A stretch of 56,391 bases of DNA from Candidatus Desulfatibia vada (GCA_014383215.1 JACNIG010000142.1:1-56391); one strand, 5' to 3'; positions 34,447-44,494 are shown, counted from the stretch's first letter. Program-made: numbers and translations. The notes: a model not told the origin generated them from the sequence alone.

Positions 34447-34781
34447 ATGAAATTTTACAATATACAAAATACAAAGGTCAACCCAATTGGCACTGCTATT
34501 TAGTGCCCATCCATAAAGAAACTTGAGCACTAAGTAGTTTCCAATGCATAAATGCTTGCAATATATGCCGGCATACCAGCTTTTACCATTTAAGCGGCAA
34601 TGTGACTTTGATACTGTCTGTAATACGCTGCAAATATAATATAAAACAATGTTTATGCTCAACTTTTCATGATTATTTGGCTTGTCATTTTAAATTTAGT
34701 GTGGCATATTTATATGATTTGAAATAAATAATAATTATATTCATGCCTTTCAATCTTTTCACATAAGGAAAAATCCGGATC
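34447..34781. promoter_or_regulatory. Divergent promoter region, mla-like genes / envelope operon
   Basis: Minus strand: TTGACC, an 18-base spacer and TAAAAT, ending beside ATG 34446. Plus strand: TTGTCA (34682-34687), 17 bases, CATATT (34705-34710), about 70 bases before ATG 34782. A GTGCCCATCCATAAAG repeat sits at 34503-34518. No gene. The shared region suggests that the lipid transporter and the envelope operon are regulated together. Confidence 0.55.
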
Positions 34782-35849
34782 ATGAAAAAAATCGTTTTCT
34801 ATGTAATGATAATCTTTTTCCTTGCCCCGGCCGGCCTGCAGGCCGGCAAAACGGTTACGGCCAAAGGGTTGAGTTTTTTTGAACCCGGCAGAGAATTAAT
34901 CGCCCGTGAAAAAGCTTTAGATGAGGCCAAACGCTCGGCTGTCGAAAAAGCCATGGGCACTACCATCGAGTCCAGAACTGCCGTAGAAGATTTTCAGGTG
35001 GTCAAAGATCAGATAATGAGCCGTTCGGCCGGGTATCTTAAGGATATCAAAATTATTGAGGAAAACAAAACGGATCTGGGCACTTACGAGATCACGATCC
35101 AGGCAGAAGTTGAAATTCCGGACCTTGTCGACGATTTAGACCGATTCAAAAAAATTCTAAAATGGCAGAAAAACCCGCGCATAAGCGTTGTTGTCGAACC
35201 GGGCTTGAAGGCCGACTACCTGCCCACCGCCAAAAAGACGGCCAACCTGCTTATTGAGCGCTTAAAACATGACGGCTTTAAAGTTTTTAAATATTCAAAA
35301 AAAAATAAGCATCAGATGGGTCTTTTGGTCGGACTAAGTTTGGAACTCTCCACCCGCAAGACCACATTTCAGGATCTTGACCTTACCCTGAACGAGATCA
35401 GCCTCAGCACCAATATTTACCGCCCCGGGGATGAAGAAATTCTGGCCACCGCCAGTGCGGTGAAGTCCATGCCCGGAGAAAACAAACTTCAGGTTCTGGA
35501 CAAAGGTGCAAAATTCTGCATCGATAAAATCTGGGACCAACTGCGCAAGAAACTTTCCAGGCTCTGGGAAAAGGAATTGTACAGCCAAAGAGATATCTAT
35601 CTAATCGTGAAAAAAATCGCTTCACATGCCGAGGCCGAGGATATCGGCCTGATTTTCAAATCTGATGTCAGCGGCATCGTGGACGCCCAATTAATCAGTT
35701 TTCGCAAAAACAAGGCTGAATATAGCTTAAAGTATCGTGGCTGGCCCGAACAGCTGTTAAATGAAATCCAGATGGCTTATTTTAAAAACAAATATTTTGA
35801 GCCGAAGCTGGAAGCCATTCAAGGAAATAAAATCACGATAACAAAATAA
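34782..35849 (+). CDS. Exported FlgT_N-like protein
   Basis: 355 residues with a signal peptide (VFYVMIIFFLAPAGLQA). The region FFEPGRELIAREKALDEA, KRSAVEKAMGTTIESRT, then IKIIEENK with GTYEITIQAEVEI, resembles the FlgT N-terminal/DUF-like domain in which a helix is followed by an outward beta sheet. The remainder (residues 125-355) is unfamiliar. Periplasmic. First gene of the plus-strand envelope run, 28 bases before the TPR/CsgG lipoprotein. No flagellar genes are nearby, so the role is probably in this envelope system. Confidence 0.75.
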   Translation: MKKIVFYVMIIFFLAPAGLQAGKTVTAKGLSFFEPGRELIAREKALDEAKRSAVEKAMGTTIESRTAVEDFQVVKDQIMSRSAGYLKDIKIIEENKTDLGTYEITIQAEVEIPDLVDDLDRFKKILKWQKNPRISVVVEPGLKADYLPTAKKTANLLIERLKHDGFKVFKYSKKNKHQMGLLVGLSLELSTRKTTFQDLDLTLNEISLSTNIYRPGDEEILATASAVKSMPGENKLQVLDKGAKFCIDKIWDQLRKKLSRLWEKELYSQRDIYLIVKKIASHAEAEDIGLIFKSDVSGIVDAQLISFRKNKAEYSLKYRGWPEQLLNEIQMAYFKNKYFEPKLEAIQGNKITITK

Positions 35850-35877
35850 TATCAATTTTCGCTATAGGAGACAAAAG

Positions 35878-37890
35878 ATGAACAGAAAGATGAATTTTAA
35901 CATAGGGCTTTCCATTTTGTTAGCGGTTTTTCTTTTTGCCTGTGTTACACCAGGGAAACAACATTATGATACCGGCATGCAGCTTAGCTCAGCCGGCAAA
36001 TACAAGGAGGCCATCGCCTATCTGCAGCAGGCCATCGAAAAAGAGCCGAATAACAAAGAATACCAAAAGGCGCTTGCTGATATTAAGACAAATTTGATTG
36101 CAGGTTATGTGGCCGAGGGTTCTGAAGCACTCGGTTCCGAATCCCCGGTTACCATAGGAGTCATAAACAGGGCCAAGGACAAGCTTGCTAAGGCCCAGGA
36201 GATTGATCCCGAACACGCTGATGTCAAAAATCTGGCGGCAAGGATTGCAAAGGAGCAAGATGCGCTGCTGTCCGAAGTGAAAGCGCTCTATACCGGCGCC
36301 AAACAACAGATGGGCGCCGGGGATTGGATCAAGGCTTATTTTAACTTGCGGCAAATTCAAAGCCGCTTTCCCAATTACGAAGACTCGTCCCAACTTTTAA
36401 GGCAAGCTGCCGACCAAGGATCCCAGATTTCTTTTCAGCAGGCCAAAGAGTTGTTTGACCAGGAAGATTTTGCGGGGGCCATGGAACATCTTCGCAAGAC
36501 CCTGGCTTTAAAATCGGATCACGGACCCGCGCGCGAGCTTATGAACCTGGCCCAGGAACGCAACAACAAAGATTATTTTGTCCAGCAGGCCCGGGAAGCA
36601 GTGATGGCACAAAAATGGGACCGGGCCGTCAACACTTATGAACGCGCCCTTGCATACGAACCTGACAACAACACTTTGAGGCAGTTGATCGGCCACGTGC
36701 GCACAAAAGCCGGAGAATTTTATGTCCGCAAGTCCAGGAGCCAGATGGACGAAGGGTGGCTGCTTAAGGGTTTTGAAAGCTTTAACCTTGCAAAAAAATA
36801 TATGAATGATCAGAGTGATTTCCAGCTTAACACCCTTAGTAAAGACCTTACATCCCGAGCCGCCTATGCAGCCGAATATTTCAAAGAGCAAGGTATGTCC
36901 GGCGCCGCCTGGTTCTGGTATGGAAAAATTCAAAGCATCGATCCGGATTATCCCAAAATTTTCTTTCTCACCCAGGCCATGGAAGACAATATAAAACAGA
37001 GGGTCCAAAAATCGATCGCTGTGTTTGACTTCAACAGTCCGTCCAACAACGAAGATGCCGGAATTATCGTTGCCAACAATCTGATAACCTATCTGTTCAA
37101 GAACGCCAGCGGAGACATCAAGATTCTGGAACGGGAAAATTTAAAATCGATCCTTGAGGAGATGAAGCTGGGGCAGATCGGTGTGGTCTCCGGAAATACC
37201 GCCAAGCAGATGGGACGCGTTTACGGAATCGATGTAGCTATTATGGGCAGCGTTCTGTTATATAATGTAGATGCGAACTCCTCGGAAGGGACCAAATCGG
37301 TGCGCTATAAGGTGGGCACCAAAATCGATGACAACATCGATTATTTAAACTGGAAAGCAAAAAATCCCAAACCTACTCCCATGCAGCTTTCGCAAGCGCC
37401 GCCGGCTAAAGTAACAATTCCGGTATATGCGGAAAAGGATTACAAAGTTTCCAAACATAAAAAAGTCGGATTTGTGCAGCTCTCTTTTCGCATTGTAGAT
37501 GTGAGCACCGGAGAAAACATCCAGGTCAAAACCATAGAGGCCAAAGAGACAGTAGAGGATGAAACCAGCGCCGGCCTGCCGGAGGCCAAAATCAAATTCG
37601 ATCCCCTGGAAATTCCTACGGATACCGAGATTCTTCAAAAAATGACGGACAAGGTGGTGGCCGACCTGGGCCGGGAGGCATTGAGCCCGCTGAAGAATCT
37701 GGAGACGAAATCTTTTCAAGAGGGTGAAAAGCTATTGCGCCGCCGCGCCAATCTCAAAGCGGCCGAAAGCTTTGTCGATGCCGTTTTTGACGAAAAAATG
37801 AAACGAGTCCAGGGATCTCCTTTGTCTCTCAAAGCACAGGAGCATCTCGATGATATTTTCCTTAATTATAAAGTCAGAATTGGGGGCTAA
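35878..37890 (+). CDS. TPR lipoprotein with CsgG/LpoB-like domain
   Basis: 670 residues. Lipobox FLFAC puts the lipid-bearing cysteine at residue 22. Residues 25-360 contain TPR units (YDTGMQLSSAGKYKEAIAYL, AKELFDQEDFAGAMEHLRK). Residues about 375-620 form a CsgG-like domain: KSIAVFDFNSPSNNEDAGII, ILERENLKSILEEMKLGQIG, MGRVYGIDVAIMGSVLLYN. CsgG-like proteins form secretion pores or outer-membrane lipoprotein activators. Three bases separate it from the next gene, another CsgG-like protein, so the pair may assemble together. Confidence 0.88.
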   Translation: MNRKMNFNIGLSILLAVFLFACVTPGKQHYDTGMQLSSAGKYKEAIAYLQQAIEKEPNNKEYQKALADIKTNLIAGYVAEGSEALGSESPVTIGVINRAKDKLAKAQEIDPEHADVKNLAARIAKEQDALLSEVKALYTGAKQQMGAGDWIKAYFNLRQIQSRFPNYEDSSQLLRQAADQGSQISFQQAKELFDQEDFAGAMEHLRKTLALKSDHGPARELMNLAQERNNKDYFVQQAREAVMAQKWDRAVNTYERALAYEPDNNTLRQLIGHVRTKAGEFYVRKSRSQMDEGWLLKGFESFNLAKKYMNDQSDFQLNTLSKDLTSRAAYAAEYFKEQGMSGAAWFWYGKIQSIDPDYPKIFFLTQAMEDNIKQRVQKSIAVFDFNSPSNNEDAGIIVANNLITYLFKNASGDIKILERENLKSILEEMKLGQIGVVSGNTAKQMGRVYGIDVAIMGSVLLYNVDANSSEGTKSVRYKVGTKIDDNIDYLNWKAKNPKPTPMQLSQAPPAKVTIPVYAEKDYKVSKHKKVGFVQLSFRIVDVSTGENIQVKTIEAKETVEDETSAGLPEAKIKFDPLEIPTDTEILQKMTDKVVADLGREALSPLKNLETKSFQEGEKLLRRRANLKAAESFVDAVFDEKMKRVQGSPLSLKAQEHLDDIFLNYKVRIGG

Positions 37891-37893
37891 TGT

Positions 37894-39882
37894 ATGTTCC
37901 GTGTCAGGAACATTGCGGTGACGGTATTTGTGGTTGTTGCAGTGCTCTGGGGCGCAGCTTATGCAGGGGCCGCCCAGAATGCTCTGGCAATTTTTAATCT
38001 CACGCCTACCAACATGGAGGCTATGGGATATGATGGTGAGATTTTATATGCGTTGATATCCGCTCTGGAAAGGCAAAAAACAATTGAACTGATGTCCAGG
38101 CGAGACATGGAAGAAGTTCTTTTTCAGGCGGGACTGGTTCAGGGCGGTGATACGGCATCGGTTGCCAAAGCCGGCAAAGCCCTGGGGATCAATTTTATTC
38201 TTTTCGGAAGTGTCACTAAAAAAGCCGGACGGATTCTGGCAACACTCAAGCTCATGGATGTTGAAAATCAACGACTGATCAAAACCTGGAATAAAAGTTT
38301 TGCCGGGCGTGAAGCCATTTTGAACGAAGTCCCGAAGTTTGCCGGGGAGTTGACCAGCACAATCAGCAACAGGGAAGGGTCATATGCCGTTCCTGCCGCG
38401 GCTGCGGCCCAGGTGGAAGCTACAATTGAGAACCTGAGAGCCAAAAGCCAGGGGAAAAAAGTCTTGCTGACATGGAAGTTTGACCCCTCCCAACCGATTG
38501 TTGGCTTTAATGTCTACCGCTCGGAAAATTCAGAAGGTCCCTATCAGTATCAGGGCAAAACAGACCAGAACCTTTTCGAAGATGCCAAAATCAAGAAAGG
38601 TAAATCCTATTACTACCGGGTGGGGCTTAAGCTAAGTTCCGGCAAGGAGATTAAGAGCAGCCTTACTGCCCAAATCAAAAGCGCCGGCGAAAAAATTCCC
38701 CATCCGCCACTGGTTATGGGCGGCATAGGTTACATCCGGCGTACGGAAATTAAATTCGTCCCCGCGCTGATGAACGAGCAGGAAAAATTCAAGATAAAAA
38801 CATACAAAGTCTTGCGCAAAAAAAGAGCCGACAGCAGCTGGGAGATGATATCTTCCGTCAATGCCAAAATGACATCTCAATCGGAACTGGCCTTCACGGT
38901 AGAAGACAAGAAAGACTTAGAGGACGGTGAGACTTATTTTTATGCGGTTGCAAGTTTGGACGACAAAAAGCGGGAAAGCCCGATGTCGGATCCGGTAACC
39001 GTGAAAACGATTGACCGCCCTGTTTTAAAGGTTGAGCAGGACAACCTTCTAAGGAAAATAAACATTGCCTGGGAACCCCAGGAAAACATTGCAGGGCATT
39101 ACCTGTATCGCCGGCAGGGCCAAAAGGACTGGCTCAAGGTGGCCACAATCAGAGCCCCGGCAAAACCCGGCATTACAGATACAAAAGATCTTGAGGATGG
39201 ACAAACCTATCAATATCAACTGACATCTTATGATGCTAAAGGCGAAAGCGGACCTTCAAATACCATTCAGGCCAAGACCAAGGATCTGCCGCCGTTTCCT
39301 CAGGATGTAATCACCCAAAGCGGCCTGGTAAAATCCGTCAAAATTTTCTGGACACCCATCGAGGATCCGGATGTCGGCGGTTACGCCATTTATCGGGGAA
39401 CCAGCACTGAAAACCTCAAAATGATTACCAAGGTAAAAGGATATAAATCCAACAGTTTCCTGGACAAAGGCAGAGGTTATGACCCTTTGAAAGACGGGCA
39501 GGACTACTTTTATGCAATCGTCAGTTACAATCTCTTTGGTGCGGACGGGAAACCCACCAAGGCCGTCAAAGCAACCACCAAACCAAGACCGACCCCTGTC
39601 CAAGGGCTTATGTCGACCAAAGGGGCGGATTATATTCAGATAAAATGGGACAAAAATCCGCAGAACGATATAAAAACGTTTATTCTCTCCCGCAGCCGAA
39701 ACAATGGATACTGGTCTAATTTGGAGAAACTTACTGCTGATCAAAACGTTTTCAAAGATGTTGACCTGAAACCGGAAACCAACTACCGGTACAAGATCAT
39801 TGCCCTGGACAAAGACGGTCTTGAAAGTGATCCGGTAGAAAGCGAGAATGTTGCCAGTCCTATCGTCAAGCCTAAAAAGTAA
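37894..39882 (+). CDS. Exported CsgG-like protein with fibronectin type III modules
   Basis: 662 residues with a signal peptide (VFVVVAVLWGAAYAGA). Residues 27-165 are CsgG-like (ALAIFNLTPTNMEAMGYDGE, IELMSRRDMEEVLFQAGL, GKALGINFILFGSVTKKAG). Then come about five fibronectin III-like modules (residues about 180-655), each with the pattern ...GFNVYRSE...YYYRV... or ...YAIYRGTS...YFYAIVSYN. Fn3 modules usually mediate surface contacts. Closely follows the TPR/CsgG lipoprotein gene. No anchor beyond the signal peptide. Confidence 0.88.
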   Translation: MFRVRNIAVTVFVVVAVLWGAAYAGAAQNALAIFNLTPTNMEAMGYDGEILYALISALERQKTIELMSRRDMEEVLFQAGLVQGGDTASVAKAGKALGINFILFGSVTKKAGRILATLKLMDVENQRLIKTWNKSFAGREAILNEVPKFAGELTSTISNREGSYAVPAAAAAQVEATIENLRAKSQGKKVLLTWKFDPSQPIVGFNVYRSENSEGPYQYQGKTDQNLFEDAKIKKGKSYYYRVGLKLSSGKEIKSSLTAQIKSAGEKIPHPPLVMGGIGYIRRTEIKFVPALMNEQEKFKIKTYKVLRKKRADSSWEMISSVNAKMTSQSELAFTVEDKKDLEDGETYFYAVASLDDKKRESPMSDPVTVKTIDRPVLKVEQDNLLRKINIAWEPQENIAGHYLYRRQGQKDWLKVATIRAPAKPGITDTKDLEDGQTYQYQLTSYDAKGESGPSNTIQAKTKDLPPFPQDVITQSGLVKSVKIFWTPIEDPDVGGYAIYRGTSTENLKMITKVKGYKSNSFLDKGRGYDPLKDGQDYFYAIVSYNLFGADGKPTKAVKATTKPRPTPVQGLMSTKGADYIQIKWDKNPQNDIKTFILSRSRNNGYWSNLEKLTADQNVFKDVDLKPETNYRYKIIALDKDGLESDPVESENVASPIVKPKK

Positions 39883-40320
39883 TCGTCTAACTCGATTCTG
39901 CCTGCTACCGACTGCCCTCCTGACACCTTGCAAGAAAATCGGGCCGACATCTCAAATTATCGCCTGAATTTTGCATACTAAATATTTGAGGGTCGGGGAG
40001 TTTTCGCTGTAAGACCGCTCAATGGATAATCATATTTTAAACCGTGTGAACTCGCATATAAAGGTTCGTAAAGAAAGAACAAAAGCTTTTGCAATAATAT
40101 TAATTGTTTTGCGAAACAACCGGTAATCGCTTGCGATGGCAGCTTTTGGCAATACGTCTGTTCTTTCTACGATCCTTAATATACTCAAACAGCACACGCT
40201 TTAAAATCTGATCACCCATTTCGCTAATTCACCAAGCATTATGGGAAAAAACTCCCCGACTGCTGAAATATTCTAAATTATATTTTTTATGTTAAAAATA
40301 TCAAAACCAGGGAGGAACAA
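39883..40320. other. Spacer between fn3 gene and small exported protein, carrying the palindromic element
   Basis: 438 bases with no gene. It is occupied mostly by the 279-bp element at 39987-40265. The remaining sequence before ATG 40321 is A/T-rich and contains a good ribosome site (GGGAGG). Confidence 0.7.
39987..40265. mobile_element. MITE-like palindromic element, copy 2 (complete)
   Basis: Perfect 13-bp terminal inverted repeats GTCGGGGAGTTTT (39992-40004) and AAAACTCCCCGAC (40248-40260) enclose a largely palindromic interior. AAATATT occurs directly outside both ends (39980-39986 and 40266-40272), a possible 7-bp target duplication. No ORF. The same element, inverted and cut by the window edge, is at 1-250. 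A non-autonomous element mobilised in trans is the likely reading. Confidence 0.75.
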
Positions 40321-40602
40321 ATGAAGAAAACCATTTTTTATCTTACCATCGCCGTTGTGGTGTTGTTATGCGCCGGACCGCTTTACAGCGCTGAGCAACA
40401 TGAAGCAAAGGACAGGTTCCAATTGTTTAACGCGGAATACAAATCGACCTTCATTCAGACCAGCAAAACAACGGTTTTTAACGAAAAAAAATTGTTCAAG
40501 ATCGACTCAAAAACCGGTGAGACCTGGATGCTTATCGACGTGTTTAAAGAAGGTCGAGACATAAAATACTGGAAAAAAATCAAGGAAACTCCAGACAATT
40601 AA
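40321..40602 (+). CDS. Small exported protein, unknown
   Basis: 93 residues. Signal peptide (IFYLTIAVVVLLCAGPLYSA) and a mature part of about 69 residues (FQLFNAEYKSTFIQTSKTTV, KIDSKTGETWMLIDVF). The mature part looks like a small beta-rich domain, but I do not recognise a family. CAGGGAGG precedes the ATG, which supports expression. It lies between the CsgG-like genes and the AsmA-like gene. Confidence 0.7.
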   Translation: MKKTIFYLTIAVVVLLCAGPLYSAEQHEAKDRFQLFNAEYKSTFIQTSKTTVFNEKKLFKIDSKTGETWMLIDVFKEGRDIKYWKKIKETPDN

Positions 40603-40613
40603 GCACTGCGTGG

Positions 40614-40642
40614 CCCTGATTGAGTCAAAATTCAATTGAGGT
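40614..40642. repeat. CCTAATYGAG-type palindrome, copy E (degenerate)
   Basis: CCTGATTGAGTC and TTCAATTGAGG form an imperfect stem around AAAA, 11 bases after the small exported protein's stop. Terminator-like position. Confidence 0.45.
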
Positions 40643-40694
40643 TGAAGTTTTTTTGCATAATTTGTAGGCTTAAAGAGCTGAAAAACAATGCAAT

Positions 40695-40717
40695 TTTTTA
40701 CGAATTCGTCAATTTAA
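40695..40717. repeat. TGATGAATTCG-family repeat, copy 2
   Basis: TTTTTACGAATTCGTCAATTTAA matches the right arm of the palindrome at 17605-17634. It ends a few bases before ATG 40721. Confidence 0.6.
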
Positions 40718-40720
40718 CCC

Positions 40721-43700
40721 ATGCCTGATACACCTACATCAGATTCAAAAAGCGGTAAAGTAAAGAAACTTCTGCTCGTACTGAGTGTTACCGCACTTAT
40801 CATGGCATCCTTTCTGGTTGGTCTGGTTGTTTTCCTGCCGCAGCTTGTTTCCACGGCAAGGTTTAAGGGTTTTCTTGAAAACCGGGCATCAAGCGCCCTA
40901 AACCGCCCCGTGCAAATTGAAGAACTTCAGTGGGCATGGACCGAAGAAGTTGTAATTAATAATATCAGCATAAAGGATGATCCGGCTTTTTCAAACAAAC
41001 CGATCTTGAGTACCAAGAGTGCCCGGATAAAGATATTTTTTGGTGAAATACTAAGGGGCCGTCTGCATTTTGACTTTGTTATTGACGGCCTTGAAGCCGG
41101 GTTGATCCGCAGCAAAAACGGACGGACCAATGTGGGTATGCTGCTGGCACAATTTAAACCTGCTGACACAAAAGAAAAGGAGCAAGCACCGCTGGATCTG
41201 AATAATTTGGCCTTTTCCGTTCCTTTTGATCTTCAAGGCAGGGTCCATCTTGACAATATTTTTGTGCGGGTAGAAGATCGCAGACAAAACAAACGGCTTG
41301 CACTGCAAAATGCTGCCGTACATGTTGATATACCATCCCTTTATCTTGAGCCGGCAGCACTGCAAGCTTATACAGATATTGAAATAGACGGCAAAAAAAT
41401 TCCCGACGCTCATCTGAACATTTCCGTCAAGAACTTATTTAATCCAAAAGGAAAATTGCAAATAGCCGACGCATATATTGATATGGAGGGTACCGGCCCC
41501 GGCGCCAAGTTTGCGTTCAACAGCAATCTTAGCAAACTCAAGATAAACAGCCGGATAGAATTTGACCTTGCAAAGCTTACCCGGATATTAAAACCTTTTA
41601 TGCCCCCGCAGATTTCGTCGACTGCAATCGCGGGCAACCTAAAATTCATATTTAACGGTTCGGCAAATCCACAGGAGTCGCTATCTTTCAATTCCACTTT
41701 AGAGGGCAAAAGCCTGGTCATTTTAAAGGGTTTTTTAAATGATAAAACACTTGGACCGCTAAACTTTAATATTGACAACAGAGGAACTCTGGATGCCTTA
41801 AAGGGAAGACTTTCCATCGAGAAAGGCGCACTTGTTTTGCTTGAAAAAAGCACAGCGGTTTGGAAAGGAGTAGTTGATAATTTATACAGTACTGCGCCCC
41901 AGGCAGATTTGAAATTTGGATCGATACGGTTTGATATTGGTGAATTGCTTGATAAATCCAGTGGATTTATACCGGAGGGTATAAAATTAAGTAAAGATAG
42001 TGCACAAAATTTTCCGATTCTTGAAATCGTAAATGCCGGCTTTTCCGGGCCTGTGCCGTCGGGTCCCAACGATGTCAGCATCAGCGACCTGGTTTTAACG
42101 ATGCCCGATTTTCATTTTATTCCCAGAAAATTTCAAAAGCCTTGGTTGTCAGCAAAGAAAGTGCGGTTTGCCATTGAGGACTTAAGATCAACCCTCAAGG
42201 ACTTTTTGCCCACGCAAATGAGTTTGACGGCATCTTTAACCACAGACAGCATCTTGGTTAAAGGAAAAAAGGATGTTAATGTCAAGAATTTGTCAATTCC
42301 AAACATAACCGTTGCCTCCAATCAAATCCATAAGTCTAAAAATCCTCTTGTTGGTTTAACGGCAAGTTTTAAAGTACACGAAGCACTGACGGTCGACGAA
42401 ATAAGTATACCGTCAGCGCTTACTGTCAACAATGTTCAGCAAACCCTGGATGCAGAACTGGAGTTCCCTGACGGCATAAATGCCCGGCTTGCAATCAAGG
42501 ATTTAAAAATAAAATTGCCGTCTTTGGTAATTGAAAATTCCCGGTACGGTCCTTTCAAAACCAATGCCCAACTTAACGGCAGCATTGATAAAATAGAGCT
42601 TCTTAATACAGAACCTCTGAATGCAGACGTCAAGGGAATTAAATCAAATCTGTCGGTTGACAACATCCTTGTAGCAGAGTTTGAGGCTGATGCCGAGAAC
42701 ATGGCTGCGGCACTTCTTAAGACAAAAGGTAAGGTTTTCATAGATATGGCCCCATTGTCCGAGAAACTTATTGCCAGGTTTTATGATAAAATCAGGCTGA
42801 CCGGCCGGACAAAGCTCACCTGGGATATTGCCGGCAGATTGCCGCATAAGAGAGAAATAGCTAAGCTTGCGTCTTTAAAAATCGACTTCAAAAATGACTT
42901 GAGCTTTGTAGACCGGTTTAATACTAGCGGCAAGCTGCAAGATGTGGGAGTTGACCTGACTGTTTCAAAAAGCAATCATTTAAAAGTTAATTCAATTTCA
43001 ACCGGATCGCCTTTAAGCTACAGTTTTGACAACAAGACCGGCAAGGGAAAATTTGACGGGAAAATTTTAATTCGAGGTATTGACAAGGTGCCTTTTAACC
43101 TGGTCAGTGATAAAAATTTAAGCGCTGACATCCTTGTTTCCGGCGGGCATGATTATCTTGAATCAGCAACTTTTTATCAGGTCGCGGAACTAAAACCGGC
43201 AAACATAAAGCATACTTTTGATCTGTCATTAAGCGGCATGGATCGTATCTTTAAACGCAACCTGAAAATGCCGTTGCCGTTGTGGTTGAAGTATATCAGC
43301 GCCACTGCTCACGGGACCTTAAATGTTACGGAAGAAACCAACCTTGCCGGGCTTGTCGAAAGGCTGGCCTTTGACGGCCGGGTGGAGACCGGCCTGGAGC
43401 TTATGCTGGTTCCCAACGAAAATATCAGGCTGCAAGCCTGGGCTTTGAGTCCTGCAATGAACATAAAGCTGGGAAAATTATTTAGCGTTAAAAGCCTGAA
43501 GACAAATTTAAAGATAAAAAAAGATTATCGTATTCTAACAGAAGAAGAGATAAAAGCTAAACAAAGCAAAATTGTACCGTTATCAGTCAGGGTTCTAAGG
43601 GTTGAGTCTGGACCGGTTGCTGGTTCTTCAAGCGCATTGGCTGCCGAAGATACGGCCATTACAAAGTTCACCGGTGCATTGCAAAACCGTTTCAGCCCAC

Positions 43701-44413
43701 AACATGCCATTGCATTCAAGTCGGCATATATGGGATTCGGTCCCTTGCCGCTGCCCATTGATCACTCTGTGATAGATTTTGATCTGAACAAGGGCCTTCC
43801 AACTTCAGACTATTTTAAGGTTGAATTATTGGGAGGGACGGTTATCGGTTCCGTGGCAGTTTTAAAGAAAAATGACCTCTTTTTCCTGCAGATGCGGTTG
43901 GCCTTTTCAGGTTTAAATACAGACAAAATATATCCGCCGGCCAATGCAAAGGATAATGATGACAGTGAATTGAGCGGCCAGCTATGGGCACTGATCCCTC
44001 TGTCTTCTCAGGTGAGCACTGTGCTGCAACAGTTTCAGATGGATCTGAATCTGAGCCGCATAGGTACCCGCTCGTTTGAAAGATTTCTTTATGCGCTGGA
44101 TCCTTCCGAGAGCAATGAAGCCATTGTATCCCAGCGTCAACTTTTGCGATTGGGTTCTCCACGCTGGATTAATGTTTACGTTAAGGACGGCGGTCTCTCT
44201 TTGGAGGGTGAAGTAGATGCGCAAGGTGTTGCTGTGGCCATACCGAGTCTCAGGCGGCTGAATATTGCCAATGTGGCCGGGCTTGAAAATTATGCCGAAT
44301 CCCTTGCACGTCTTGATCCGATTGTTGCAGTTCTGAAAATCTGTGCGGCAAACGGTATCAAAATTAGCAAAGACGGTAAACATGTGAAATTTCAAACCGC
44401 AACTTCTCAGTAA
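40721..44413 (+). CDS. AsmA-like / YdbH-like intermembrane protein
   Basis: 1230 residues. An N-terminal membrane anchor (LLLVLSVTALIMASFLVGLVVFL) is followed by AsmA-type sequence (FKGFLENRASSALNRPVQIE), then long beta-rich repeats with a hydrophobic groove pattern, ending in an AsmA/YdbH-like C-terminal domain (LPIDHSVIDFDLNKGLPTSD, GGTVIGSVAVLKK). Proteins of this class bridge inner and outer membranes and carry phospholipid. The next gene encodes a YdbL-like lipoprotein, the partner seen in the E. coli ydbH-ynbE-ydbL operon, which supports the YdbH reading. The start has no strong ribosome site. Confidence 0.85.
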   Translation: MPDTPTSDSKSGKVKKLLLVLSVTALIMASFLVGLVVFLPQLVSTARFKGFLENRASSALNRPVQIEELQWAWTEEVVINNISIKDDPAFSNKPILSTKSARIKIFFGEILRGRLHFDFVIDGLEAGLIRSKNGRTNVGMLLAQFKPADTKEKEQAPLDLNNLAFSVPFDLQGRVHLDNIFVRVEDRRQNKRLALQNAAVHVDIPSLYLEPAALQAYTDIEIDGKKIPDAHLNISVKNLFNPKGKLQIADAYIDMEGTGPGAKFAFNSNLSKLKINSRIEFDLAKLTRILKPFMPPQISSTAIAGNLKFIFNGSANPQESLSFNSTLEGKSLVILKGFLNDKTLGPLNFNIDNRGTLDALKGRLSIEKGALVLLEKSTAVWKGVVDNLYSTAPQADLKFGSIRFDIGELLDKSSGFIPEGIKLSKDSAQNFPILEIVNAGFSGPVPSGPNDVSISDLVLTMPDFHFIPRKFQKPWLSAKKVRFAIEDLRSTLKDFLPTQMSLTASLTTDSILVKGKKDVNVKNLSIPNITVASNQIHKSKNPLVGLTASFKVHEALTVDEISIPSALTVNNVQQTLDAELEFPDGINARLAIKDLKIKLPSLVIENSRYGPFKTNAQLNGSIDKIELLNTEPLNADVKGIKSNLSVDNILVAEFEADAENMAAALLKTKGKVFIDMAPLSEKLIARFYDKIRLTGRTKLTWDIAGRLPHKREIAKLASLKIDFKNDLSFVDRFNTSGKLQDVGVDLTVSKSNHLKVNSISTGSPLSYSFDNKTGKGKFDGKILIRGIDKVPFNLVSDKNLSADILVSGGHDYLESATFYQVAELKPANIKHTFDLSLSGMDRIFKRNLKMPLPLWLKYISATAHGTLNVTEETNLAGLVERLAFDGRVETGLELMLVPNENIRLQAWALSPAMNIKLGKLFSVKSLKTNLKIKKDYRILTEEEIKAKQSKIVPLSVRVLRVESGPVAGSSSALAAEDTAITKFTGALQNRFSPQHAIAFKSAYMGFGPLPLPIDHSVIDFDLNKGLPTSDYFKVELLGGTVIGSVAVLKKNDLFFLQMRLAFSGLNTDKIYPPANAKDNDDSELSGQLWALIPLSSQVSTVLQQFQMDLNLSRIGTRSFERFLYALDPSESNEAIVSQRQLLRLGSPRWINVYVKDGGLSLEGEVDAQGVAVAIPSLRRLNIANVAGLENYAESLARLDPIVAVLKICAANGIKISKDGKHVKFQTATSQ

Positions 44414-44494
44414 GCTCTGAAAAATAATGTTGTGAACTTTCCGCCCACTGATAATAAAATGTAAAATTATACCTAAAACTTAAAACCTAAAACG

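Noticed and set aside
34447-34662. 72-residue N-terminal extension of MlaE
   Set aside because: Not family-like, cysteine-rich and overlapping a promoter; the conventional MlaE start is at 34446.
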